Assembly: GCA_905331475.1 (NCBI GenBank)
Contig: CAJNYU010000034.1
Coordinates: 196,154-260,153 of the forward strand
Direction of reading: 5' to 3'
Origin: Rotaria socialis
Lineage: Eukaryota; Rotifera; Eurotatoria; Philodinida; Philodinidae
DNA length: 64,000 nt
Made by a program: the position numbers and the translations under genes. This document shows positions 10,837 to 22,349 of this stretch, piece by piece. The notes beneath the pieces are model-generated. The model did no database searches and was not told the DNA's origin. It saw only the letters and a list, made by a program, of their open reading frames with translations. The stretch's first letter is position 1. Every line of letters starts with the position of its first letter.

Positions 10837-13214
10837 AAATATAGAAAAGAAAAAAATCAAAAGACTTTTTCGCGTCTAATTGTTGGTGTTGTTCATTGTT
10901 ATGTAGAGTAGGGTGAGAAAAATATTTGCTCTTACTGTTTTATTATAAAATCACTTTGTAGCGAAGCTCAACTTCAACGCGTTTTACTTTTTCTTTTGTT
11001 CTCTCTTGCTCTAGTCATGTATATGTGGTTATTGTTGTTGGCGTGCATGTCTCTATCCGTTTATTATGTATTCTATGTATAAATTTCTTACTTCTACTTT
11101 ATATAAACAATTAGCGAAGAAAACCACGAACAACTTGTATGTTTATATTAAAATGATATTCTTGTTCTTTTGACGTGTATATTAAATAAGCTTAGATGTT
11201 TCGAAATGTAAAACTACAATGGTACGAGCGTTTAATCAACATTTTAAAAATATCATCATATTTATCTGGAAGAATATTTCTCTAAACTGTAAGACACAGA
11301 ATTATGTTGATAGATTCTTAGAAGGTCAACGATGACGTACAGATTCAATATGATCCAGATATAGAACCAATGCGAAAGCTCCAATTTAAGTCGACTGCTA
11401 TAAAGAATTAATTATGATTCCTGAGTTGGCATCACCAAAATCTACATTCTTTTTCTGCGTCAAATTTTAGAATCCTTCAATAGATTGAAAATAGAACCAT
11501 AGTAATCACTAGAACTTGACCAGTGCACTATTCCGATTTGTTTGTTTCGCGAGGCGGAAACAAAACGTATAGTAAATAGCGCAACATTAGTAATTCTCAT
11601 AGGGCGAAAGTTTTTTCGGAAGGATGTGGCTTGTTCCTACGCTAAATTAGACACTGGGCTTGAGTATTATAAGAAGAATTTTGTTCCGTTACCGTTCTGA
11701 TTTGTTTTTTTTATCTTACTAAAAGATTCAGATTTTATATAATACTAAAAAATGATCATGTCTATATTTACAAGTTTATTGCTTATAATAATTACAATTA
11801 AACTAAGAAATGCCTGTCCATGCGTCGACTAACAGGATACCAAAAACTAAAAAGCTGTTTGACAGGTCTAAACACTGCTGAAAGCTCGAAAACTTGGCAA
11901 CGTCAATAGAAACTGACTTTTTGTACAACAGGAATACAAACAATAATTAGAATAGTAAATTTGTCATGGAAAGAGATCGATCAATGCTCGAAAAACTTAC
12001 GACAAATAGAAAATGAGCTTTATAAGAGTGCAAATTTTTTTTCTTTCATGCTTAGGGGTAAACGAAGAAATTACTGTTGAGCCGAGTAAAACTAGTTCTA
12101 ACTTATTTGATTTGATTTCGTGTCAATCTCTCTTTGATATATTGTAATAACTGGTGACTTTTGTTTTCTACATTTATCAATAAAATTAAACGAATATTCA
12201 ACTACAAACAGAATTTTTTTTAAGATTCATATCTATGTCGTTCTTTACTGGACAGAATTAGTTAATCTAGTATCTTTTGTATCGACATATAAAATATGAA
12301 ACAGATCTAACAGACAGATTCGCTTGTTGTATATATTTATCATTTTATCTTCAAACGTCTTATTCAATAGTTTGTTAAGTTGAGCTAAATGTGTATATGA
12401 AATATGCCAAGTAAACCATAGTACATTGTAATAATTTCTAAAGATTCTGTCATAATGATTTAAATTCTGTATAAATAAGAATGACTCGAATATTAGAATT
12501 TAATTAAATACTTTGGTATGAAAGCTTAACAAAATGATATAGTTATCTGGTTAAAAAAATTTTCGATTCCAGAAGTGCAAGATTAATTTCTTGTACAAAA
12601 CTGAGAGTATTTAGCAAACAATCAGAAAAATAGTACTTAATTTGATATAATGTTTTCATCAATTTGTTTCTAATGTTATCTATTATTAAAAAAAATAGTC
12701 TATCCTTGTTAACACTTTCGAATCTTAGACGCTAATTGCATGTATAACCATAAATAGAACGAACCGAATACTGTTATATTTCACATCATTTTTTTTTCTA
12801 GTCATTTGGTAGATTCTGCATCAATCTATTGTTTTATTTTTTCCTTTTTCTTTTGATGATTGATTCAACTTAATAGTTTTTGATTGCACTTTCCATTTTC
12901 ATTGAGATGTAAATGTATTAGAAATGTTTCCTTCGAGATTTTTTTCATGTTAGCAATAATTTGCGTTGCATATGGTAAATTATAATTCATATATTATTGA
13001 TATGATATTCAATATTTTTTAAAAGCTGTCTAATTCAAAAGTTGATTATACATAGATCCGCCCGTATTATTCGGTTTCATCTTTTTTTTTCTCAGAAATA
13101 AAATACAAAATCACAAAAAAAATTCATAAAACATAAGTTCATACAAGAAATCTCTTATTGAATTGAGTTTAGTTGAAAGACATAAATGTCTGCATGAAAT
13201 AAAACATTAAATAC
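10837..13214. other. Gene-free stretch between convergent LDLa and NIM1-like genes
   Basis: About 2.4 kb lies between the two stop codons and should hold both 3' untranslated regions. The sequence is AT-rich. No reading frame, transposon terminus or RNA gene could be supported. Confidence 0.5.
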
Positions 13215-16200
13215 TCATAAAATCATACAAACTTTCGTCGACTGTGGACCATGGCCATTTATATCTGCTGATTGACGTTTAGGAGTGTTATTTACACTTC
13301 GCTTGGGTTTTGCACTTGTTTCTCCACAGGAAACACTATTTGCTTTTCCAAATGAATCTCTTCTTCCACCGGGTTCACCACTAACTGACATTGAACGACC
13401 CCATGAAGTTGATAAATCTTCATTAATAGTTTTACCATAAAAGTCATCACGTTCAATTGGATTGGATTGTTTTTGTAATCGATGTAAAATAATACGATAC
13501 GTACCATTGATACTATCACGATTGGAAAGAAATTTATTGTTAGAATTTTTCGTCGTTGTTTGTAATAATTCGCTTGTTATACCCAAATCTTCTAATTTTG
13601 AATGAGCTTCATGTTCAAATGATGATGTTGATGGTATGGAGTCAGGTGTACTATTTATACTTTGACTTTGGCTTAAATCTTTATTTACAGATGTCCAAAA
13701 ATTTGTTAAATTTAATGGTAGAGGTTCAAGTTCATTAGGGAAATTTTGATTGCTAAGCCATGAACATGCACGTATCTGTTCTATTGACCAACGTTGAATA
13801 GCTTCAGGATGAAGAAGGCCGCCTAGAAATATTAAAATATAGCATTATCCAATTCTATTCATAATTAAATTTATTTAGATTAAGTTTTATTAATATTTTC
13901 TAAACTGTAGTAAATCTACATTCTTCTATGAATCGAAGACATTTGCCTATGAGGTGATTTAGTTTTAAAGAAGAGAAAAAAAAGGCCATTTTCATGCACG
14001 AGTTATCTACTATGCCACTGCAACTAGTTCTTTCAATGTTCTAAAGATGATAATAAACTTTTGAATTTCTATCAGAAAAAAGTTCACTTGATATTCCTAG
14101 GAATTATGCAAAGAGAAGTATAATGGTAGCCGCTATATCAAACTTTCAGTGTTTTAAACATGGATATTTAGCAGTTTAATTTATCGCTTGTTTGTTCGTT
14201 ATTTTGCGAAGATTTTATCCGTGCGATCAGACAATTTTCTTATACAAATATATGTTTTAGCATGATATCAAAAGGAAGCTTTATTCTCTAATTACTTTTA
14301 AGATCTTTTTCGACAAATAAAAAAATACAATACATATGAATTCATAGTTTTATAATAACCGGAATGGCATAGAAAGTTTCCTTTTTTATTGCCTCATTTA
14401 TTACCCTGGATAAAAGAAAAATGATATATCATGCATTATACTTCTAAAGTGCGTATCCTGGTACTTTTAAAAATAAAAGCAAGTGCAGCATGAGTCATGC
14501 TGCATGACTAGAAATAGAGTTTGAATATTTAATCAAGATTTTTAATCCACTCACAAATAAGTTATTCATTTCAAAATCAGCAATATATGACATTTTTTTG
14601 AAGAAGAAGAAGACAAATGATTGATTTATCCTATTCAGAGCGGCAAGGTAAAAATATCAAGTAAAAATGTTATTACCTATCTTCATGAACACTATGTAAT
14701 TGTTCTTTTCGATAAATATTAGATTCATCATATTTTTCTTATAAAATGAAAAAAACCATAAAAACATGAATAATAAATTTCGATAAGGAAAATATGGTTA
14801 CTTTCATGAGAAATACTTCATGTTATGTATTGATAGAAAGGACAGACAAGCTTAAGAAGATATGGTGCCTAAAGACTTATAATTATAAGTATGCCTTATG
14901 AAACCGATTTACTGATAAATTAAATCTTACATAGAAGTACAAGATTAAAACTGCATTTATATTTAATTTAAAATATTTGCCTGCATGCTTAACAATAATC
15001 TCATGGGACGGTTTCAAAGTATAAGAAAAGCAGTATCATTTTAATCATAATCTTACTGGTGAAACCATATTTGCAATATTGAATAGCAAGGTATGTAAGA
15101 CAAGAAAATGACTTTGCATTTAATTTAATGATTTCTTTTTAGTTGTCAACAGTCTCTTTATCAATTGTAGAGATTTTAATTGAATCCATTAGAAACATAC
15201 GTAACTTGAAATAACAATAAATTCCGAATTATATAATCGAAAGAAAATTTTTACTTTCATCTAATACAAACTATTATTTTTTTTACCAGTAAATCAATAG
15301 AAGAAGAAAAAACTATTTGAAAATACTTACGAATAAGTTGTCGACATTCATCTGATACATGTGCTGGTATTGAATAATGCCCTTCGAGGATAGATTTTTT
15401 TAATTTACCAACATTGTCTGCTCGAAATGGCATTAAACCAGTAACCATAAAATAGAGTAAAATGCCCATAGCCCATAGGTCTACATATATTCCAATATAA
15501 TTTTCATCACGAAATAATTCTGGTGCTGCATAAGGCGGACTACCACAAAATGTTGTTAATGTTTGATTTTTTTCTGAAAACGTACTAAAACCAAAATCAC
15601 CCAATTTTATTAAACGTTCTTTGGCAAAAAATACATTTTCACTTTTAATATCACGATGAATAATACCTGTTCTATGCTGAAACAATGAAATAAAATATTC
15701 ATCAATAAATATTGGTTTCGTTTCTTAATGAAATTGTTTTATTACCACATGATCCACAGCTGCAGTTATTTGAGCAAATATAGTTCTAGCTTCATCTTCA
15801 ATAAATTTTCCTTCTTTATTGATACGTGTATAAAGCTCTCCACCGGGTGCATATTCGTTAGCAATATAAATTTCAGTTGGTGTTTCAATAACTTCATATA
15901 AACGTATAATATTTGGATGATGTAAACGTTCCATTGAAGTTATTTCACGAAGAAGTAAACGTTGAGTACGTTCATCAAGTTTAGTTTTGTCCAGAATTTT
16001 TATTGCTACTTTCTCTATACAATTAACATTAAAAATTAAATAAACAGATTTTTTTTCTATTCGTTGTCGATAATGATAGAATATTTACTGCATAGAAAAT
16101 TTTTGAAAAATAGAACTTCTTTGGGTGACGCCATCTCTTTTTATGTACTCAACAAATAATGTATTTACTAGAAACATAATAATATGAATATCATGATTTT

Positions 16201-17175
16201 CTCATTTGATATTCAACGCTAAAAGCATGAACAAAAGATTTCATATATTCTAAATATAATTATACATTTGAACACAATATTTTTTGCAATGCATTTAAAT
16301 ATGATTAAAAGTTGTTCAACAAAGTCTTCTATTTCTTTCTTACAATACATTGCAGATTTATAATTATTTGTAAAATATTTGATAAAACATAGTGATGATG
16401 ATGTTTAACAGAAATATTATTAAACTGATATGTGGAATATATAGATTGTTCAAATCATAGATATCCTTCAAATGCTAACAAGTGTGTTCAAGTCAAATCA
16501 TGCAAGCAAAATTATGAGTCACAAGAACAAGAACAAGAACACAACAACAGAGAAGTGCAGTGAAATGGAAAATCAATGTAAATAAACCAGCATTTTTAAC
16601 TTATTTTTATTTCTCTCCAATTTTTTCTTGACTCCTATCAACATTTACAGCCAGTCTCGTAATAAATTCTGTTCTTCATTTACTGAAAAGACAAGTGACG
16701 GGCGGATATTCCTTATATAATATGTTAATTATTAATTTATTCATTCTTTACCTTTAGCTAATAGATGTACACCAAGTTTAACACGAGAAAAATTTCCCAA
16801 ACCAATATCGCCTCGAATACGATAAAAACCAATACGACGACCAGCTTTTTCTTCTGCTTTAAAACGCATGTCATATTGTGAATCATGTAGAAGTTTTTCA
16901 TAAGCCGTTAAACGTTTTTTTTCGTCTTTATTAGCGAAGGATACACTAAGAGCTGCTGCTGATGGCATACTGTTTGATGACGAGAATTCATCGCTAATAA
17001 TAGTATCGGTTCTATTTATTTTAACTTTATTGGTATTTTGTGTTGGCGCAGAAATAGAATTAATATGATGACGAGTTTGATTCAATGATGTACGACGGGA
17101 TCTATTATTTGTTTCAACTGTAGAAATTGATGTGGAGGGTGGTGATAATGTCACATTCTCTTTAGTATTCATCAT
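13215..17175 (-). CDS. NIM1K: NIM1-like AMPK-related serine/threonine kinase with C-terminal CaaX
   Basis: Predicted 548 residues from four exons in transcription order: 17175-16752, 16014-15746, 15676-15331 and 13822-13215. A Ser/Thr-rich N-terminus leads into the conserved block AGRRIGFYRIRGDIGLGNFS (residues 111-130), typical of NIM1. The glycine-rich loop, VAIK lysine 147, HRDIKSEN (238-245, catalytic Asp240), DFG at 258-260 and APE at 281-283 are all intact, so an active kinase is expected. YIGIYVDLWAMGILLYFMVTG and the SILEGHYSIPAHVS region also match NIM1 closely. The segment after the kinase domain is a low-complexity Ser-rich tail of about 190 residues. It finishes in Cys-Met-Ile-Leu immediately before the stop, a CaaX prenylation-type box. 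NIM1 belongs to the LKB1-activated AMPK-related kinases, and the T-loop TTFCGSPP fits that. Introns 1 and 3 are unusually long. Confidence 0.93.
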
Positions 17176-18660
17176 GACTAAATGCTTTAAAGAGGCCTCC
17201 GTCTTTTCTTACATCTAAAAAGAGTAATTATAGAATAGAAAGGTTAATAATTATGGCACGACAAATGAATAAAGCGATGACATACACAATAAAAAGAAGA
17301 CAGAAAAAGAAAAAGAAAGCAAGTTGTCATACATAAAAGTGTCGTTATTTATAAGAGAATATCAGTAAATGAGCAAGTATCGACAACTATCTTTTATTGG
17401 GATAAAAATACTGAAGAAAACAGCTTTGATAAGGAATGAGGAAAATGCATTAATTGAATTTTGACTAGATAAAATGAGAGGTTTCAATAAGCGATCAATC
17501 TCATATAACAGACAGAGAGGCAGACAGACACACCTCGATAAATGGAAACAAGAGAACAAGACTTACATAAAACCAAAGAAGACTCACAAAGAAGCATTAT
17601 TTTTCAGTACTAAAAGATTTTTAAGATGAATAAGAAAGGATGACAGAATTAATTCATCGTTTCTTTTTTTCCTTTTCATTTTTTTTTCTGATCCTTCTTT
17701 TTTTATTATAATCACGTTATTGTTCGAGTTTCATTCGAGACATCTGCTTATTATTAAAAAAAGACGTCAGATTAATGGTTCTATCAGTGAACTTATTTCA
17801 AGAATAGAAAAAGAAAATACTCGGCAAGAATTGAGAAGGAAAAACACGCATATATATATATATGCATGCCTTCTACGACTTTATGTACTTAATAAACTAG
17901 TTATTAAAAATATCTTCAACAATAAAAATAGAAGCAGAACAAAAACACTTCAGAGTGCTTCATTTAATCAAATAATGTAAACATATATTGACAACAAATA
18001 TGATACATGAAAAAAGTTTCGTTAATAAGTATGCTTGAAAAAGTACAGGTAATTTGATAGATAGCAGACTTTCATGTTATTTTAACTGGAAGCAAAACGT
18101 TTACGAGAAGAAAAAAAGTCTGTCTCTTTTCCTTGGCTTACTCTTTTCCTTTCTACAGGCTCACATTTGTTCTAAACAACATGTTCATATCTATGCAGAT
18201 ATGTAAGCATCCGCATTGACGAGAAAAAGAGAGAAGTGACAACAACGGCAATTCCTGCTTTTTTTCTCTTCCTGTTTCATTCTTTATCCCTATTATTACT
18301 ATGCACTGTTTTCTCCTAATTATTGCTTAGCAACTCCCTTATGGCTAAATGCATTAATGCATTACAATACATCGTATGCATTTTTCGCTCTTTCATAATC
18401 ATTAGAATTAAGAGAAAAATTTATTTTGTAAAATTTTTTAAATCATAAGTAGTGAAATACAAAATAATTGAGTACAGATTGAATTGAGAAAATAACGACG
18501 AATGATCAATCATAGAACGATTGAATTGGTGTTTACTATTTATTTCTGTTTTCTTTTTGTCGAACACACTTTATTTTAGCTGTTATACTATTTTCAATTC
18601 GAATAATTTCATCTAGAGTTTGTCTTTTTTTTTTTAATTTAAAGATCAGTATATATAAAA
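17176..18660. other. Divergent intergenic region upstream of NIM1-like and RPL26 genes
   Basis: The two flanking genes point away from each other, so both promoters should lie here. I see a purine-rich stretch near 17280-17320 and a short (AT)n run near 17850. A pyrimidine tract with acceptor-like TTTAAAG ends near 18644, about 16 nt before the RPL26 start. No gene is supported. Confidence 0.5.
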
Positions 18661-19228
18661 ATGAAACGTAATCGATTTGTCTCATCATCACGTCGAAAAG
18701 CCCGCAAACGTTATTTTACTGCACCATCACATATTCGTCGTCGTTTAATGAGTGCGCCATTAAATAAAGAATTACGACGACGATACAACGTTCGCAGTCT
18801 ACCTCTTCGTAAAGATGATGAAGTGGCGGTTCGTATTCTGTTTTTTTGAAATAAACTATTAGAAAAAAAACGGTTTTATTTTAAACAGATTACACGTGGT
18901 CATTTCAAAGGTCAACCATCAGGTAAAGTAACACAGGTATACCGAAAGAAGTTTGTTGTTCACATCGAACGAATTACACGTGAAAAAGCCAATGGTAATA
19001 CTGTTCATATTGGTATTCATCCATCAAAGGTAAATGAAAATACATTACGATAGTGGTACAATTACAATTTATTTTTGTATATTTCAGGTTCAAATAACCA
19101 AATTGAAATTAGATCGTGACCGTAAACGTATTTTGGATCGTCGTTCAAAATCGAAATTGGCTGCCAAAGGCAAACATACTGAAGAAAGTATTCAACAAAC
19201 AACAACACCAATGGAAACAACATCTTAA
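18661..19228 (+). CDS. RPL26: 60S ribosomal protein L26 (uL24)
   Basis: Predicted 149 residues from three exons: 18661-18828, 18889-19029 and 19088-19228. All introns are short and in phase 0. The protein is the large-subunit protein uL24, which sits near the exit tunnel and contacts 5.8S/28S rRNA early in assembly. The N-terminus has [20 protein letters not shown], the family hallmark. The KOW-containing core includes [20 protein letters not shown], and [20 protein letters not shown] follows. Length is close to human RPL26 (145), with a slightly longer Thr/Gln-rich tail. A possible poly(A) signal AATAAA lies at 19330-19335. The first donor is GTTCGT. Confidence 0.97.
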
Positions 19229-22200
19229 ACAAAGAGAAAAAAAGATCATTCTATTCAAGTTGTTTGTTTTTTCTTTTGTTTTGTATTTGTATGTGCAACC
19301 AGAGAAACAAATCACAAGCAGCACAACAGAATAAAAAGAAGAAGAGATAATTCTTAATAAAAAAAAATAGGAAAAAAAACAGGCTTCTTTTATTTTCAGT
19401 CAAATAAAATTTTCCTGGAATTGTTTTCTTCAATCGTTATTGAAGTATATTTTTACTATTAACAAAACTAGCATGTTTTGCAAAATGTTAGTGAAACGAA
19501 TAGAGATGCGCTGCAAATCTAATTAGCCCCTTTTCGGTTTGAAGTGATTACTTTGCGTGTGATTGATATGTGCTCACAAAAGAAGATGTGCGTCTTTTTT
19601 AGAAGATGAAATCTGGATCAAGCACTGGCCCCAAAGAAATAATGGTAAAAAGAGTAATCTAACCATAAATACACTTACCCTTTTCGAAGTAAAAATACAT
19701 AGCAAACGTTGTTCTGCGGTTAGCAAAGATCTAGCAAGAATTGATTTAATGAAATAAATATTTGCAGATTTATTTGTTTACTACTGCTATTTGTCAGAAA
19801 ACATGATTATTAGGGTGATGTCTTTACAATACAACAACCAGTAATGTGAGTCATTCGTTATTTCTAAGATCAAAATCAACAGACATTGTTCTAGTAGAAA
19901 GAATTGCAAAAAAATGATCTTCTTAATCTGAGATTTTCATACAAAATCCGTCAAAGAAGAAAATCAAATAAACTTTTAATTTTTAACCTCGACAGCAATC
20001 ATATATTGAAGTGTATATCGTATGGAATCAAGCAGATACGTTGGTGAAATTTAAAAAAAACGTAGTGCTATTCTAGCTTAACTGAATACTGGGATATACT
20101 TAAAAATGAAGAAAAAGAAACGAAGCAATACATATATATATATATATATATATATANACCTCCGAGATCTACACATGACGGTTTAGAAGATAGTTTTAAA
20201 TCGGTAGGTAGTTTAAAATGACATGAAACACTACATAATCTGTATTGTTTACAAAATGATTGATTCCCATAAAAAAGAAAGTACTGTTGGTTGTAACTTG
20301 GTCAATAAAAGTATGCTTTGATTTTGAACATAAAAGGTGGAAACCATTGAAAATTCGTCAACAAAACTGAATGGATCTTTCCAAAAACGAAGCGGATCCT
20401 AAAATAGACAAAACTTGATTAAAATCTGAAATACCCATCATAGACGTACATGAAGTTCATTGCAAGAACGCTAAAATAGTTCATCAAAATGATTAATTTT
20501 CTATTATCTAACTTTGGATATACTCAAAGAATCCGATAAACTTACAGGTAAACTAGTATAATTATGTGATCATACTATAATTATAGAGTTACTTTGAAAT
20601 AACTTTCGGATGCTTATTGGCCATTCTAAAATAGTTCATAATATCGGTCATGACTCATTTGTACTAACATGAAAACAAAATTTCGATAGGCTTCATGTTA
20701 CCTTATTATCTTCAGCTTTGACTATAGTATCAGCCCTGTCTCTAGCTCTTGCTGAAACAAGTGAAGATAGAGTTCGTAATTATTTTTCGCCTTTATATAG
20801 AATAAACTATTTATAGAATATTTATAATAATAAGTCGACTTTTCGACTACGAATTTTACATGAAAAAATCATTAATCAGCTATTCAGCATAGACAGATGA
20901 AAATTTGATTGTTACCATAGCACAGCATTTTGTCAGATATCAGATTCTCAATCTAAGTTTATTTATAGTTAAACATCGACTTAATCTATCTCAAAGTTTA
21001 CATCAGAATAAAATAAACTTGAAAAACATTGAGAATTTCAATCAAAAAGATGATCTTAGTGGACTATGGTTGAAGATTCTGAGAGTCATATAAAAATCGG
21101 TTTTTTGTTTACAACTGTTGACCGACTGAAGCATAATGAGGCTACATAAAGTGTAATAAAAAGAAGCTTTTGAACAGAAATTTATTAGCAAATAATACAA
21201 TCGAACAACAAGTGCAAAATAGCTAAAAGCAAAGAAATAGCATCATACATTGACAAGACACGCAATAGTTGCATCGTAATATTCGGTGGTAATTGTTATT
21301 ATGAAACCTAATCGGACTTCACAGCAAATCATTAAAATTGGGGTTGTCCAACAATCGATGAATACACCAAATATATAATACACGTTAAATAAGTTATTCT
21401 GACTAATAGATTTATATGACTTTCACGATCATAAAATTTCTCGAAATATACGTAGACAAGGTAACGTTTATATAGTTCTTAATTTTTACTTATTATTGAA
21501 AAACATAATGATAGCCGATCATTATACATCTTTTGCAGAGCTATTGATATACTATAACTTCTTTTTGCAGAGAACAAACCTATTAATAATGCAAAAAATG
21601 AGTATGTCTTGAAAGATAGTCAAAACGAGTAAGATTTCATTCTGTTTGTTTGATAACAAAAAATGTATTTCATAGAAAAAAAAACTCATTAGTACGATCA
21701 CTCAAAATAATCATTACTAGTGTCGAACAAAATCAAATTTTTCTGATAAATGTTACTCATTTCGCTTTCTTTTATTGCCCATTTTCATTTGTGACACCAT
21801 TTTCTTCAGGCGAAAAGGCTTGACAAGTTTTGTTTTACATTGAGCAAAACCTCTGTCGTATGTCTATTTGATTGCTTGTATGAAAAACAAAACGCGTAGA
21901 AAATCTAGTTCTTGTTAATAAAAAGTAATTTTATATCGAATTTCATGTACTCTGGCGTATTCTAGCAAAACAAAAATAAATGCAAATATTACATGGGGTG
22001 TCACAATATTGATATTACCTTCAAAACTGTCTTATGATTTTATGTCTTACAGCATAAATTGACATGGATGAATAGTTTTTTAAAACTTTTTTCAAGATAT
22101 TACAACTACAGAAAATATTCTCATTGATATCACTACGTAGTTTTCCATTTCTTAGAAAAATTTCTTGTAGAACTAATCGATACTGCCCTCTATGGATAGT

Positions 22201-22349
22201 TAAATTCTCTATTGGTTTTATATTTCTTGAGTAAGACGCATTGAGTAAATAAGGAAAGAAGAAAATAATAAACGTATCTGCTTTATCATTTCATACACAG
22301 CTTCATCGTTTGACTAAATCAAAAATCTTTTTTTCTTCTGAAGATCATC
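19229..22349. other. Gene-poor stretch with (TA)n tract and assembly N
   Basis: No gene is supported over 3.1 kb. Apart from the RPL26 3' flank, the only structure is a (TA)n tract at about 20131-20156 that ends in an N and an adapter-like string. Reading frames here are short and have no recognisable domains. Confidence 0.5.
20157..20174 (+). other. Ambiguous base plus probable Illumina P5 adapter remnant
   Basis: An N at 20157 is followed at once by ACCTCCGAGATCTACAC (20158-20174). This matches the 3' end of the Illumina P5 oligo, ACCACCGAGATCTACAC, at 16 of 17 positions. It abuts a (TA)n microsatellite where reads end easily. This is most likely a sequencing or gap-filling artefact rather than genomic sequence, so local continuity should not be trusted. 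Confidence 0.75.
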
